Counted from the first letter of the stretch, positions 42,756 through 52,683 are shown. The stretch: DNA of 64,000 nt from Liberiplasma sp046541015 (GCA_046541015.1 JBKHEA010000004.1:1-64000); one strand, 5' to 3'. Notes: generated by a model from the letters alone, not told the origin. Translations and numbers: made by a program.

Positions 42756-44787
42756 AGGTCAAATAGAATGGGTTATTTTACTGGTCGTTATCTTATTTAT
42801 TAGTTTTCATTATCCATTATTTTATATCGTTTTAATCTTTATGTTTATAAAGATCTATACGCTTGATAAGAAGTTATGTTTACTGAGTTTGTTGATCAGT
42901 GCTTTGATAATGATTCGCTTTTATAATACCGAAACCATTGAGCCAAACTTAAATCAAGATGCAATCATTTTAAGCCGCGATGATAAAAATGGTCGTTACT
43001 TAGTAAAAAGTAACGTAAAGTTTTATCTTTATGTGGATGAAGATTTAATCTATGATGTGGGTGATACTTTAAATATTAGAGGCTCAATTAACGATCAAAA
43101 AGTGAAGACTTTTCCTTATGAATTTGATGCGAGTAGGTATCAATTAAGTTTAAATATTCATGGTTCAGTCACGGCTATAACGCTTAAAAAAACGGGTGAA
43201 CAGTTTACGATTTATCGATTAAAAGATTATGTTCATAGATATATAGAAGAACATTTTGATAAGGCAAAACCTTATATTAAAACATTTATTCTAGCCGATA
43301 AAACGGATTTTCAAGAAGAAACTAAAGAGGCAATTTCTTCTTTAGGAGTAGCGCATTTATTTGCGGTCTCTGGGCTGCATATTTCATTTGTGGCTATTAC
43401 CTTATTTAAGGGCTTAGGTTTTTTTAAGTTTAAAGAAGGGACTAAGTATTTATTTTTAAGCATCGTATTAATAATTTACTTAATTCTTACAGCCTTTTCA
43501 CCAAGTATTTTAAGAGCATCAATCATGGTTATTTTGTTGTGGCTTAACAAAAAATTTAGTCTTAATTTTACACCATTTGATCTAATCAGTATTTTATGTA
43601 TTGGCTTTTTAATCGTTAACCCTTATTATATTTATCAATCCGGGTTTATTTTAACCTTTTTAGTTAGTGGTACACTTTTATTAAGTCAGCCCTTTTTAAA
43701 GCATCATTCGAAGTTAATGCAGTCATTGATTGTTAGTTTGATTGCGTATTTAATTACTTTACCAATTATCACTAATTTTACTTTTACCATTGCGCCGATG
43801 ACCATCATTTTTAATTTAATATTTGTACCTTATACAATGTTTTTTCTTTTACCCATTGGTTACTTAACATTTTTTATGCCGTTTTTAGAACCACTTTATG
43901 CATTCATTATATTAGGGTTTGAAGGGTTGCTTTATTTAAGCGCTGATTATTTTTATGTTGGCATACCTGCTTATTTTGCTCATCCTTTATTAAGTTTTAT
44001 GTTTTATCCGCTCTTTTACCTTGTTTTAAAACATAAGCATCATCTAAAACCAAAACTTATATTATTTTTGTATGTAGCGCTTATTATATTAGTCCCTAAA
44101 CTAAATTTCACACAAGAAGTTACGTTTTTTAATGTAATCGGTGATAGTATCTTGATAAGAGATGCCTTTGATCGCTGTAATGTATTAATTGATACAGGGT
44201 CAACTTACAGTGAATATCAGCTCATTAACACTTTAAAAAGTAAACAGATTAATCGCTTAGATGTTTTGTTTATCAGTCACTTTCATGAAGACCATTATGG
44301 CGCTTATGAAGCTCTTTCAAAAGCAATTAAGATTGAGGATGTAATTAGTTATGATGCTTACCATCCCAAAATTCATTGTGGCGCGTTTTCGTTTATTATC
44401 TATAAGTTGCCATTTAGCGAAAATGTTAACAATCAAGGGATTATCATCAAGGCATTAATCAATCAAGAGACATATTTATTTACCGGTGATATAGAGTTAG
44501 AAGCCGAATTAATGGCTATTGAACACTATGAATTATCAAGCGATTATTTAAAAGTTGCCCATCATGGATCAAATACATCAACGAGTGAACCATTCTTAAA
44601 TGCAGTCAAACCAAAAGAAGCCGTAATTAGTGTTCATAAAAATAACCGATTTAATCATCCTGATGATGCAGTTATTAATCGCTTAAATCAATATCAGATT
44701 ATCACCCATCGAACGGATTTAGAAGGGACGATATCCTTTGTTTATATTTTTGATAAACGTGTTAAAAAAACACTCTTAAAGCCTTAA
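42724..44787 (+). CDS. comEC: DNA uptake channel ComEC/Rec2
   Basis: The polytopic protein forms the channel that takes single-stranded DNA into the cell. It has an N-terminal DUF4131-like part, a Competence domain (S-S-L-G-V-A-H-L-F-A-V-S-G-L-H-I) and a C-terminal metallo-beta-lactamase-like domain with S-H-F-H-E-D-H near residue 515 and A-H-H-G-S-N-T-S. The open frame reaches ATG 42697, but GGAGAGG at 42711-42717 sits six bases before TTG 42724, giving 687 residues and a start right before the first helix. The gene overlaps comEA by 32 bases. Confidence 0.9.
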   Translation: MRVSNLLSPLKGQIEWVILLVVILFISFHYPLFYIVLIFMFIKIYTLDKKLCLLSLLISALIMIRFYNTETIEPNLNQDAIILSRDDKNGRYLVKSNVKFYLYVDEDLIYDVGDTLNIRGSINDQKVKTFPYEFDASRYQLSLNIHGSVTAITLKKTGEQFTIYRLKDYVHRYIEEHFDKAKPYIKTFILADKTDFQEETKEAISSLGVAHLFAVSGLHISFVAITLFKGLGFFKFKEGTKYLFLSIVLIIYLILTAFSPSILRASIMVILLWLNKKFSLNFTPFDLISILCIGFLIVNPYYIYQSGFILTFLVSGTLLLSQPFLKHHSKLMQSLIVSLIAYLITLPIITNFTFTIAPMTIIFNLIFVPYTMFFLLPIGYLTFFMPFLEPLYAFIILGFEGLLYLSADYFYVGIPAYFAHPLLSFMFYPLFYLVLKHKHHLKPKLILFLYVALIILVPKLNFTQEVTFFNVIGDSILIRDAFDRCNVLIDTGSTYSEYQLINTLKSKQINRLDVLFISHFHEDHYGAYEALSKAIKIEDVISYDAYHPKIHCGAFSFIIYKLPFSENVNNQGIIIKALINQETYLFTGDIELEAELMAIEHYELSSDYLKVAHHGSNTSTSEPFLNAVKPKEAVISVHKNNRFNHPDDAVINRLNQYQIITHRTDLEGTISFVYIFDKRVKKTLLKP

Positions 44788-44818
44788 CCTATGCTATAAT
44801 GGGATAGAGGTGATATGG

Positions 44819-45781
44819 GTGAATGAACAAATAATCCTGTTTTATGGTGAAGATACCTTTTATATTAAATCTAAAATAAACCAACTCATTAAACAATATG
44901 AGGTTGATGAATATAATTTAGCATCTTACGACTTAGATGATGTTGCGATAACCGATGCGATTAATGATGCTTTAACGATTCCATTTATGAGTGATAAAAA
45001 GATTGTCATTGCTCAAAACGCACGATTCTTAGGCAATGAAAAATTAAAAAAAGCGATTGATCACGACTTAGATTTACTGGCAAATTACTTAAATAATCCT
45101 TCAGAAGAAACGATATTTATTCTAACAGCACCAATTGCTAGATTAGATGAACGTAAAGCCATTACGAAGTTATTAAAAAAACATAAAGTCGTTGAATGTA
45201 AATTAAAATCTGGACAGGATTTAGTAAGTTGGGCAAAAAGACAAATCGGTAATCAATCGATGAGTATTGCCGATGATGCTCTTGATGAATTTATTAAGCG
45301 TGTTAAACATTCTACAGAGTTTGCCTATTTAGAAATGCGAAAGCTTTTATTATATGCACATGACCTTGAGCATATTGATCTAAATATTATAAAAAAAGTG
45401 ATTACGAAAAATGTTGAAGATAATGTTTATGAAATTACCAATGCCTTATTAGAACGCAATCATAAAAAAGCATTAGAAGTTTATCATGATTTAATTTTGT
45501 ACAGTGAAGATCCCCTAAGAATTCTTAGTACCCTTATTAATAAATACCGTGAAATGTTACATGTTAGAACCCTTTTAGATTTAGGGAAGACACAAAGTGA
45601 TATCCAATCAGCTTTTGAAGTAAGTAGTGGGCGTGCTTATTATATGGTTCAAAACGCCAAAACGGCACGGCTTGATCAAATCAAAGAATATCTTTCGCAT
45701 TTAGAAAAACTTGATTATCATATTAAAATAGGACGTATTGATAAAAAAATCGCTTTAGAATTATTTATTTTAAGTACATAA
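44819..45781 (+). CDS. holA: DNA polymerase III subunit delta
   Basis: The 320-residue clamp-loader subunit has L-F-Y-G-E-D-T-F-Y-I at the N-terminus, an AAA-like fold without a Walker A, and a helical C-terminal collar domain with L-R-I-L-S-T-L-I-N-K-Y-R-E-M-L. Its place after comEC and facing rpsT matches Bacillus yqeN. GAGGTGAT (44807-44814) acts as RBS for GTG 44819; the upstream in-frame GTG 44810 is part of that RBS. A TATAAT at 44795-44800 may give extra transcription. Confidence 0.92.
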   Translation: MNEQIILFYGEDTFYIKSKINQLIKQYEVDEYNLASYDLDDVAITDAINDALTIPFMSDKKIVIAQNARFLGNEKLKKAIDHDLDLLANYLNNPSEETIFILTAPIARLDERKAITKLLKKHKVVECKLKSGQDLVSWAKRQIGNQSMSIADDALDEFIKRVKHSTEFAYLEMRKLLLYAHDLEHIDLNIIKKVITKNVEDNVYEITNALLERNHKKALEVYHDLILYSEDPLRILSTLINKYREMLHVRTLLDLGKTQSDIQSAFEVSSGRAYYMVQNAKTARLDQIKEYLSHLEKLDYHIKIGRIDKKIALELFILST

Positions 45782-45785
45782 ATAA

Positions 45786-45820
45786 AAAAACATGGAAAAA
45801 TAAGCTTTTTCCATGTTTTT
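45786..45820. terminator. bidirectional terminator between holA and rpsT
   Basis: A perfect 15-bp stem (AAAAACATGGAAAAA with its complement), TAAGC loop, lies between the convergent genes with A and T runs on its outer sides. Confidence 0.85.
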
Positions 45821-45844
45821 TTATAAGATCTTATAGGGTTTAAT

Positions 45845-46105
45845 TTATAATGAATTCACGAGTTTCGCTAAACGTGATTTGTGTCTAGCAACAAAGTTTT
45901 TGTGGTGTACGCCTTTAGAAAGCGCTTTGTCAAGTTTTTGGTTGGCGTTGTTTAAAGCAGTAAGGGCAGCTTCCTTATCGTTTTCAGCTACAGCACCTTC
46001 GACTTTTTTCATTGCACGTTTTAAACTAGATTTCACGATCATATTCGCTTGACGACGTTTTTCATCTGTTTTAACACGTTTGATTTGTTGTTTGATATTT
46101 GCCAT
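45845..46105 (-). CDS. rpsT: 30S ribosomal protein S20
   Basis: The 86-residue basic protein starts A-N-I-K-Q-Q-I-K-R-V-K-T-D-E-K-R-R and ends H-K-N-F-V-A-R-H-K-S-R-L-A-K, the S20 pattern for binding 16S rRNA. Its convergent orientation next to holA is conserved in Bacillota. GGAGGTG precedes the ATG. The 247-base region upstream, shared with the divergent cvfB, is AT-rich and has no further gene that I can see. Confidence 0.97.
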   Translation of the reverse strand: MANIKQQIKRVKTDEKRRQANMIVKSSLKRAMKKVEGAVAENDKEAALTALNNANQKLDKALSKGVHHKNFVARHKSRLAKLVNSL

Positions 46106-46352
46106 TTTTTCACCTCCGTATCATAAGCGATATAATTGTATCAAAAAGCGTTTTAAAAAGCAACTATTATTCGTTTTAAATCAAGATTTTAAAGACAACT
46201 ATAACCTTGAAAAATACCGTTTATTATGACAAAGCTTTTTGAATTTAAGCTGATTTTTAGACTATCTAAAAAAAGCGTTAATTTTTCATGATTGATATCA
46301 TAATACGTGTCTTTTAACGACTACTTTGTTATAATGTTTTAGAGGTGATACG

Positions 46353-47213
46353 ATGGAATTTATTAAATTAGGACAAAATTATATTTTTAACGTGGTAGGG
46401 GTTAGCGATGATGGATACATTTTACGCTATCAAAACGTCACCTTGAAAATGCCAAAATCCGAAAGTGAAACCACACTTAAAGTTGGGGATTTTGTCGATG
46501 GATTTGTATTTATTGATCAATCAAAAGAAATTACAGTGACCACAAAAAAACCGCTGATAGACGCATTTCATGCAGGGTTGGTTGAAGTGGTTGAAGTTAA
46601 AGAAGGTCTAGGCGTCTTTGTTGATGTAGGTTTATCTAAAGATATGTTGGTTTCTAAAGATGATTTACCTTTTATGAAACAAGAGTGGCCACAAATAGGC
46701 GATCACTTGTTTTGTTATTTAAAAGGCGGTAAAAACCAAATCATTGCTAGATTGGTTAGTCGTTTTAGAATGAAAGAATATTTTAAGCCTGAATCTCCGC
46801 TTGAATTAAACGAAACGGTAAGTGCCTACGTATTTTATATAACTGATGAAGGGTTTGTTTTATTTACAGAAAGTGGTCATGAGATTTTTGTATTTTATAA
46901 AAATACCCGTAATCAACTTAGATTAGGCGAAAAAGTTGATGTTTTAATTACGGTTAAAAAAGACGACCGTCATTATAACGGGACCCTCAATTTACAAAAA
47001 GAGTTGATCATTTCTGATGATGCAACACGGATTTTAGAGTATTTACAAAAACATGATGGTGTTATGTCTTTTACAGATAAAAGTAGCCCTGAGGATATTT
47101 TTAAAACCTTTAATATGAGTAAAGCAAGTTTTAAACGTGCCTTAGGTAGTTTATATAAAAACCAACAAGTTCAACTAGAAAAAACTAAAACTATTTTAGT
47201 TAAAAAAGATTGA
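46353..47213 (+). CDS. cvfB: CvfB/YitL family S1-like RNA-binding protein
   Basis: The 286-residue protein has tandem S1-like beta domains. One carries H-A-G-L-V-E-V-V-E-V-K-E-G-L-G-V-F-V-D-V-G-L near residue 75. A C-terminal winged-helix-like part ends with S-P-E-D-I-F-K-T-F-N-M-S-K-A-S-F-K-R-A-L-G. CvfB is an RNA-binding virulence-associated regulator in staphylococci; the role here is inferred from the family. TATAAT at 46330-46335 and GAGGTGATA precede the ATG. Confidence 0.9.
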   Translation: MEFIKLGQNYIFNVVGVSDDGYILRYQNVTLKMPKSESETTLKVGDFVDGFVFIDQSKEITVTTKKPLIDAFHAGLVEVVEVKEGLGVFVDVGLSKDMLVSKDDLPFMKQEWPQIGDHLFCYLKGGKNQIIARLVSRFRMKEYFKPESPLELNETVSAYVFYITDEGFVLFTESGHEIFVFYKNTRNQLRLGEKVDVLITVKKDDRHYNGTLNLQKELIISDDATRILEYLQKHDGVMSFTDKSSPEDIFKTFNMSKASFKRALGSLYKNQQVQLEKTKTILVKKD

Positions 47214-47272
47214 AAAATAAAGGGTTTACGATTATAATACCACTAGATTTTTAATAGAAATGGATGAATAAT

Positions 47273-48004
47273 ATGGGAAGAAAATTTGAAGTAAGAAAAG
47301 CTTCGATGATGAAAACGGGATTAATGAAAAGTAAACTCTATTCTCGTTTTGGTAAAGAAATCTATGTAACTGCACGTAATGGCGGCGCAAATCCTGAATC
47401 CAATTTAGCCTTAAAACATTTAATTGAACGTGCTAAAAAACAACAAGTTCCTATGGATATAATCAAACGTAATATTGATAAAGCCGAAGGGGCTGGTGGC
47501 GAAGAATACCACGCGATTCGTTATGAAGGCTTTGGGCCATCAGGGAGTAGTTTTATCGTTGATACCCTTACTGATAATGTAAACCGTACCGTCAGTGAAG
47601 TGCGTAATTGTTTTACAAAGATTGGATCGAAAATGGGTGTATCGGGTTCTGTTGAACATATGTATAACCACTTAAGTTATATCACTGTAAGTGGGGTTGA
47701 TAGTGAAGCATTACTTGAATTATTACTTGAAGCCGATATTGAAATTCAAGATTTAGAAGAAACCACTGATGGGGTTGAAATCACAGGAAAAGGCTATGAT
47801 TTAGATAAGATTGAAACCGTATTAAGTGATGTTTCAGAAGCTAAGGTTGTAAGTAGTGAATCTGGTTGGTATCCAATGGAAACGATTACTTTAACAGGTG
47901 AAGACTTAGAAAAATATCATAAATTTATGGACATGATTAACGATTTAGATGATGTCCAAAACGTTTATGATAATGTTCAAGTTGAAGATGAAGACAATGA
48001 ATAA
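47273..48004 (+). CDS. YebC/PmpR family protein
   Basis: The 243-residue protein begins G-R-K-F-E-V-R-K-A-S-M, has the conserved N-x-x-L-x-x-x-I-E-R-A-K-K and Y-E-G-F-G-P-S-G-S segments, and three-domain YebC length. The family helps ribosomes through proline stretches and has also been called a transcriptional regulator. ATG 47273 (M-G-R) is chosen over ATG 47264 because relatives start this way; the RBS is weak. Confidence 0.92.
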   Translation: MGRKFEVRKASMMKTGLMKSKLYSRFGKEIYVTARNGGANPESNLALKHLIERAKKQQVPMDIIKRNIDKAEGAGGEEYHAIRYEGFGPSGSSFIVDTLTDNVNRTVSEVRNCFTKIGSKMGVSGSVEHMYNHLSYITVSGVDSEALLELLLEADIEIQDLEETTDGVEITGKGYDLDKIETVLSDVSEAKVVSSESGWYPMETITLTGEDLEKYHKFMDMINDLDDVQNVYDNVQVEDEDNE

Positions 48005-48006
48005 AT

Positions 48007-48031
48007 AAAAAACTCATTTTGAGTTTTTTTT
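48007..48031 (+). terminator. terminator after the YebC-family gene
   Basis: A 10-bp stem (AAAAAACTCA with TGAGTTTTTT) around TTT, ending in T residues. Confidence 0.75.
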
Positions 48032-48043
48032 GTAGGTGATTAG

Positions 48044-49222
48044 ATGAATAAACCAATTATTATTACACTAAGTTATGTTTTTATTCAAGCTGTTTTACAT
48101 AATTTAGGTCATGTTATTACCCCAGTATATGTGAATCAATATGATATACCTAGTTATATGTTTGGCTTTTTCTTTTCAGCTATGAGTTTAGGTTTACTTA
48201 TTGGGGCACCTATTTGGGGTGTTTTAGGGGATCAAAGAAATCAAAAACCGTTAATATTTTTAGGGCTTATTGGGTATAGCATTGGGCAAGTTTTATTTGT
48301 CAGTACGACAAATTTATTTCTCATGACCTTTTTCCGCTTTTTTTCTGGATTTAGTGTATCTGCAGCCATTACACTTATTTTGTCTCAACTTATCAATTTA
48401 AGTCCTAATGAACGCCGCGCTACTTATTTAACGATGCATGCGGCTTTATTTGCCTTTGGGACAACAATCGGGTATAAACTTGGTGGGGTTTTAGGTGATT
48501 ATTTTATTAAGGAAGTCTTTTATGTACAAGCAGTGCTTAATATTTTTTATGCATTTTATGTCTTTTTTACATTTAAAGAGTTACTTAGAAGTGAAACCCA
48601 TAAAAAAGAATCCTTTATTAAAGGGTTAAAAGATGTCTCAAAGATGGATTCAAGTTTACTCATATTTTTACTTGCGCTGACCCTTGCAACCACTAGTGCA
48701 ACCATTTTACAACGTTACTTGGATGTCTTTGTAACAGTTGATTTAAATAAAAGTCCTAACGAACTTGGTGATTTGGTCCTTGTAACAGGTGTTGTTGGAG
48801 CGATTACAAATTTTATTATCGTTCCATTACTCTTAAAATTAAAAAAAGATTATACGATTATGAAATGGCTACAAATATTATCAGCCATCACGATTTTTAT
48901 TGTCTTTCGAAGTGAAAGAATTATTATTGCGCTTTATACAGGGTATATGTTTTATATCGTCTTAAAAAGTATCTTTCAGCCTCTCGAACAAAACTATATT
49001 TCCTTAAGTGCTAGAGGGGAAAAGTATGGTGCGATAATGGGTGTAAGACAAGCGTTTTTTTCATTCGGTATGGTTTTAGGTCCTTTAATTGCAGGCTTTT
49101 TATATGACTATAATCCGATTTTAGTTTTTGATGTTTCGGCTGTCATGTTTATCTTAGCATTCTTTTTACTTTTAATGAGTCAAAAGTCTTTAAAACGCAG
49201 AAAAGATTTACAGCATTTATAA
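48044..49222 (+). CDS. major facilitator superfamily transporter
   Basis: The 392-residue protein has about twelve hydrophobic helices and the MFS loop 2-3 signature G-A-P-I-W-G-V-L-G-D-Q-R-N-Q-K-P. A related G-P-L-I-A-G-F-L-Y-D stretch lies in the second half. It looks like the TetA/multidrug (DHA1-like) group, but no substrate can be assigned. TAGGTGA precedes the ATG. It lies close after the YebC-family gene but behind a terminator. Confidence 0.85.
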   Translation: MNKPIIITLSYVFIQAVLHNLGHVITPVYVNQYDIPSYMFGFFFSAMSLGLLIGAPIWGVLGDQRNQKPLIFLGLIGYSIGQVLFVSTTNLFLMTFFRFFSGFSVSAAITLILSQLINLSPNERRATYLTMHAALFAFGTTIGYKLGGVLGDYFIKEVFYVQAVLNIFYAFYVFFTFKELLRSETHKKESFIKGLKDVSKMDSSLLIFLLALTLATTSATILQRYLDVFVTVDLNKSPNELGDLVLVTGVVGAITNFIIVPLLLKLKKDYTIMKWLQILSAITIFIVFRSERIIIALYTGYMFYIVLKSIFQPLEQNYISLSARGEKYGAIMGVRQAFFSFGMVLGPLIAGFLYDYNPILVFDVSAVMFILAFFLLLMSQKSLKRRKDLQHL

Positions 49223-49255
49223 GAAATGAGTCAAGCAAATAGGCTTGACTTTTTG

Positions 49256-49284
49256 TTGTTAGAAAGTCCTTAACATGCTATAAT
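49256..49284 (+). promoter_or_regulatory. promoter of pgsA
   Basis: TTGTTA at 49256-49261 and TATAAT at 49279-49284 are 17 bases apart, just before GAGGTGA and the pgsA ATG. Confidence 0.65.
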
Positions 49285-49303
49285 TACTCTTGAGGTGAAT
49301 AAA

Positions 49304-49852
49304 ATGAATCTACCGAATAAATTATCGTTTGTCCGTGTTTTTATTATTCCAGTTATTGTGATTATTTATTATCTAGACCCAGAAAAATTAACCTTAAATC
49401 TTTATAGTTATTTAATCGGAGCTTTATTTGTCGTTGCGTCGATTACAGACTATCTAGATGGTTATATTGCTAGAAAAAATAACTTAGTGACAACTTTTGG
49501 AAAGTTTATTGATCCACTTGCGGACAAACTGCTTGTAATGACAGCGTTACTTATCTTCCAAGAATTAGCCTTGATTCCTATGTGGGCAGTCTTGGTAATC
49601 TTAACAAGAGAGTTTATTGTTACAGGGATTAGACTTGTTTCAAGTGGTGAGGGTACTGTAATTGCTGCAAGCAAGCTTGGTAAATATAAAACTGCATCAA
49701 CCATGGTTGCTTTAACCTTATTATTCTTTAGATTTAATGATATCATTTTAACAACAGGCCTTGTTATTTTTTATATCGGTGTAACCTTAACTGTTGTTTC
49801 AGGAATAGATTATTTTATTAAAAATAAAGAACCACTTTTAAAATCGAAGTAA
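49304..49852 (+). CDS. pgsA: CDP-diacylglycerol-glycerol-3-phosphate 3-phosphatidyltransferase
   Basis: The 182-residue integral membrane enzyme makes phosphatidylglycerophosphate. The CDP-alcohol phosphatidyltransferase signature D-G-x2-A-R-x8-G-x3-D-x3-D is complete in D-Y-L-D-G-Y-I-A-R, then G-K-F-I-D-P-L-A-D near residues 50-70. GAGGTGA sets ATG 49304; the in-frame GTG 49295 is part of the RBS. It lies directly before recA; the usual cinA between them is absent. Confidence 0.93.
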   Translation: MNLPNKLSFVRVFIIPVIVIIYYLDPEKLTLNLYSYLIGALFVVASITDYLDGYIARKNNLVTTFGKFIDPLADKLLVMTALLIFQELALIPMWAVLVILTREFIVTGIRLVSSGEGTVIAASKLGKYKTASTMVALTLLFFRFNDIILTTGLVIFYIGVTLTVVSGIDYFIKNKEPLLKSK

Positions 49853-49900
49853 AGAAAAATTTTATCCACTTGTGTATAAATAAGATGAGGAGGAATAATT

Positions 49901-50893
49901 ATGGCAAAAGATGATCGTCAAAAAGCGTTAGATTTAGCGATGAAAGAAATAGAAAAAGCCCATGGTAAGGGGGCTATTATGGTTTTAGGTGATGATGCTG
50001 GGTACAAGAATTTAGAAAAAATCTCCAGTGGGTCACTTGCCTTAGACCAAGCACTTGGTATTGGGGGTTATCCAAAAGGAAGAATCATTGAAATATTTGG
50101 ACCAGAATCTTCAGGTAAAACGACCTTTGCATTACACGCGATCGCACAAGCACAACTTAGCGGTGGTTATGCTGCATTTATTGATGCTGAGCATGCATTA
50201 GATCCTAAGTATGCTAAAAACTTAGGAGTCGATATTGATAATTTAATCATTTCACAGCCCGATACTGGTGAGCAAGCCTTAGAAATTACAGAGGCATTAA
50301 TTCGTAGTGGGGCTATTGATATTGTGGTTATTGATAGTGTAGCTGCCTTAGTCCCAGAAGCTGAAATACGTGGTGATATGGGGAGTAGTCATGTTGGATT
50401 ACAAGCAAGACTCATGTCGCAAGCGATGCGTAAGTTATCTGGTGCTATTTCAAAATCAAACACCATCGCAATTTTCATTAATCAAATCCGCGAAAAAGTT
50501 GGCGTTATGTTTGGGAATCCTGAAACCACACCAGGAGGTAGAGCATTAAAGTTTTATAGCAGTATTCGTGTGGATGTACGACGTGGCGAACAGTTAAAAA
50601 TCGGTAATGATATTGTTGGAAACCGTACCCGTTTAAAGGTGGTTAAAAATAAAGTTGCCCCACCTTTTAAAAGTGCAGAAGTTGACATTGTTTATGGAAC
50701 AGGTATTTCAAAATCTGGTGAAATTATTGATATCGCCGTCGAACATGACATCATTAAAAAGAGCGGTTCTTGGTTTTCCTATAATGAAGAAAAAATTGGG
50801 CAAGGTAGAGAAAACGTTAAGAAATACCTTGAAGAAAATCTTGAAATGTTTACAGAAATCGAAGCTAAAATTAGAGAAATTTTAAGTATATAG
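49901..50893 (+). CDS. recA: recombinase RecA
   Basis: The 330-residue protein carries Walker A G-P-E-S-S-G-K-T-T near residue 67, the M-R-K-L-S-G and F-I-N-Q-I-R-E-K loops, and N-P-E-T-T-P-G-G-R-A-L-K-F. It lacks the long acidic C-terminal tail found in some species. With ComEA/ComEC it would allow homologous use of imported DNA. GAGGAGG precedes the ATG. I see no clear LexA/SOS box in the 48 bases upstream. Confidence 0.98.
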   Translation: MAKDDRQKALDLAMKEIEKAHGKGAIMVLGDDAGYKNLEKISSGSLALDQALGIGGYPKGRIIEIFGPESSGKTTFALHAIAQAQLSGGYAAFIDAEHALDPKYAKNLGVDIDNLIISQPDTGEQALEITEALIRSGAIDIVVIDSVAALVPEAEIRGDMGSSHVGLQARLMSQAMRKLSGAISKSNTIAIFINQIREKVGVMFGNPETTPGGRALKFYSSIRVDVRRGEQLKIGNDIVGNRTRLKVVKNKVAPPFKSAEVDIVYGTGISKSGEIIDIAVEHDIIKKSGSWFSYNEEKIGQGRENVKKYLEENLEMFTEIEAKIREILSI

Positions 50894-50919
50894 AAGTGCT
50901 TAGCGCACTTCTTTTTTTT
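50892..50919 (+). terminator. terminator after recA
   Basis: An 8-bp stem (AGAAGTGC with GCACTTCT), TTAGC loop, followed by a T run. The rest of the 218-base gap to rny is AT-rich, with -10-like sequences but nothing I can assign firmly. Confidence 0.8.
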
Positions 50920-51111
50920 GGAAATTAACCTTCAGTTTAAAACCAATTATAAACAAGCAAATAATATAGTCTGTAAAGTGATATTCATTGACTTATAAGG
51001 GACTTTTCATGTATAATGAAAAAGTAAAACTAATTTTCTACTCAAACTAATTTTGATAAAATGTACCATTAAGTGTTCATAATAAAAATCGAATGAAACG
51101 GAGGAATTAAT

Positions 51112-52677
51112 ATGCCAGAAACTATCATATTAATCATCTCCGGTTTGCTATTATTAGTTGTGGGCGTAGTTATTGGGGTAATCGCCCGTGCTATCGTTGT
51201 TGAACGTGGCTTTGAAAAAGCACAAAGTCAAGCCAAACATATTGTTGAAGAAGCTCAAAAAGTTGCCGATAAAACAAAAAAACAGACTCTACTTGAAACT
51301 AAACAAGAAATTCATAATGCAAGGTTAGAATACGATAAAGAAGTTAAAGAGAAAAAGCGTGAGCTTTCTAATTTGGAAAATAAAATATTCCAACGCGAAC
51401 AAACACTTGATAATCGTTCGCTTAATTTAGATAAACGTGAACAAAACTTAGATCGTAAAGAAGAGTCTATCGAAGATCGCAAAAGAGCTATTGAAGAACA
51501 AAACAGCAAGCTAGAGAGTTTAATAGAAGAACAAAACGTAAGACTACAAGAAATTGCACAAATCAGTGTTGAGGAAGCTAGAGACTTAATTTTCAAACGA
51601 GTAGAAAGTGAAATGAGTCTTGAAATTGCTCAAATGATTAAAGAAAAAGAAGAGGAAGCAAAATTAGAAGTTGATAAAAAAGCTAAACATTTATTAGCTT
51701 ATGCTATGCAAAAATATGCTCAAGATGTTACTAGTGAGCGTACTGTAAGTGTTGTTAATTTACCAAATGACGATATGAAAGGTCGTATTATTGGTAGAGA
51801 AGGACGTAATATTAGAACCATTGAAGCGTTAACAGGGGTTGATTTAATTATTGATGATACGCCAGAAGCAGTGGTTTTAAGCGGATTTGATCCTATTAGA
51901 AGAGAAATCGCTAAACGCGCAATTGAAACATTAGTAAGTGATGGACGCATCCATCCAGGCCGTATTGAAGAAGTAGTTGAGAAATCACGTGAAGAAATTG
52001 ATCGTTTTATCCGTGACAAAGGTGAAGAAGCTGTATTTGAAGTTGGTATCGGTAAAGTCCATCCTGACTTAGTTAAACTTCTTGGCCGTCTTCACTTTAG
52101 AACAAGTTATGGTCAAAACGTCTTAAGACATTCTGTTGAATGTGCATTCCTAGCTGGAAAAATGGCGGCCGAACTTGGTGAAGATGAAATTTTAGCAAGA
52201 CGTGCAGCGTTACTACATGATATTGGAAAAGCAGTAGACCATGAAATTGAAGGAAGCCATGTTGAAATTGGTGCTAATATTGCTAACCGCTACAAAGAAC
52301 CACTTGCGGTTATTGATGCCATTTTATCTCATCATGGAGAAGTTGAAGCTAAAACTATTATTGCTGTCTTAGTTGCAGCAGCAGATGCTTTAAGTGCTGC
52401 AAGACCAGGCGCACGTAGTGAATCACTTGATTCATACATTAAACGTTTAGAACAATTAGAAACGCTATCAACAGGCTTTGAAGGTGTTGAGCAAGCTTAT
52501 GCTATTCAAGCAGGTCGTGAAGTTCGTGTTTTAGTTAAACCTGATCAAATCGATGATGCTTTAGCGCATAAATTAGCAAGAGATATCAAAAATCAAATTG
52601 AAGATCAAATGTCTTATCCAGGAACGATTAAGGTTACCGTGATTAGAGAGACACGCGCTCAAGATATCGCTAAATAA
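51112..52677 (+). CDS. rny: ribonuclease Y
   Basis: The 521-residue membrane-anchored endoribonuclease starts mRNA decay. It has an N-terminal helix (about 4-25), a long charged coiled coil (about 30-190), a KH domain with G-R-I-I-G-R-E-G-R-N-I-R near residue 225, and an HD domain with L-L-H-D-I-G-K-A-V-D near 367. CGGAGGAAT precedes the ATG. In Bacillus it lies between pbpX and ymdB; pbpX is missing here. Confidence 0.97.
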   Translation: MPETIILIISGLLLLVVGVVIGVIARAIVVERGFEKAQSQAKHIVEEAQKVADKTKKQTLLETKQEIHNARLEYDKEVKEKKRELSNLENKIFQREQTLDNRSLNLDKREQNLDRKEESIEDRKRAIEEQNSKLESLIEEQNVRLQEIAQISVEEARDLIFKRVESEMSLEIAQMIKEKEEEAKLEVDKKAKHLLAYAMQKYAQDVTSERTVSVVNLPNDDMKGRIIGREGRNIRTIEALTGVDLIIDDTPEAVVLSGFDPIRREIAKRAIETLVSDGRIHPGRIEEVVEKSREEIDRFIRDKGEEAVFEVGIGKVHPDLVKLLGRLHFRTSYGQNVLRHSVECAFLAGKMAAELGEDEILARRAALLHDIGKAVDHEIEGSHVEIGANIANRYKEPLAVIDAILSHHGEVEAKTIIAVLVAAADALSAARPGARSESLDSYIKRLEQLETLSTGFEGVEQAYAIQAGREVRVLVKPDQIDDALAHKLARDIKNQIEDQMSYPGTIKVTVIRETRAQDIAK

Positions 52678-52683
52678 TACTAT

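Noticed and set aside
46106..46352. Small RNA or riboswitch between rpsT and cvfB
   Set aside because: The region is AT-rich with several weak stems but no conserved motif or strong hairpin with a T run.
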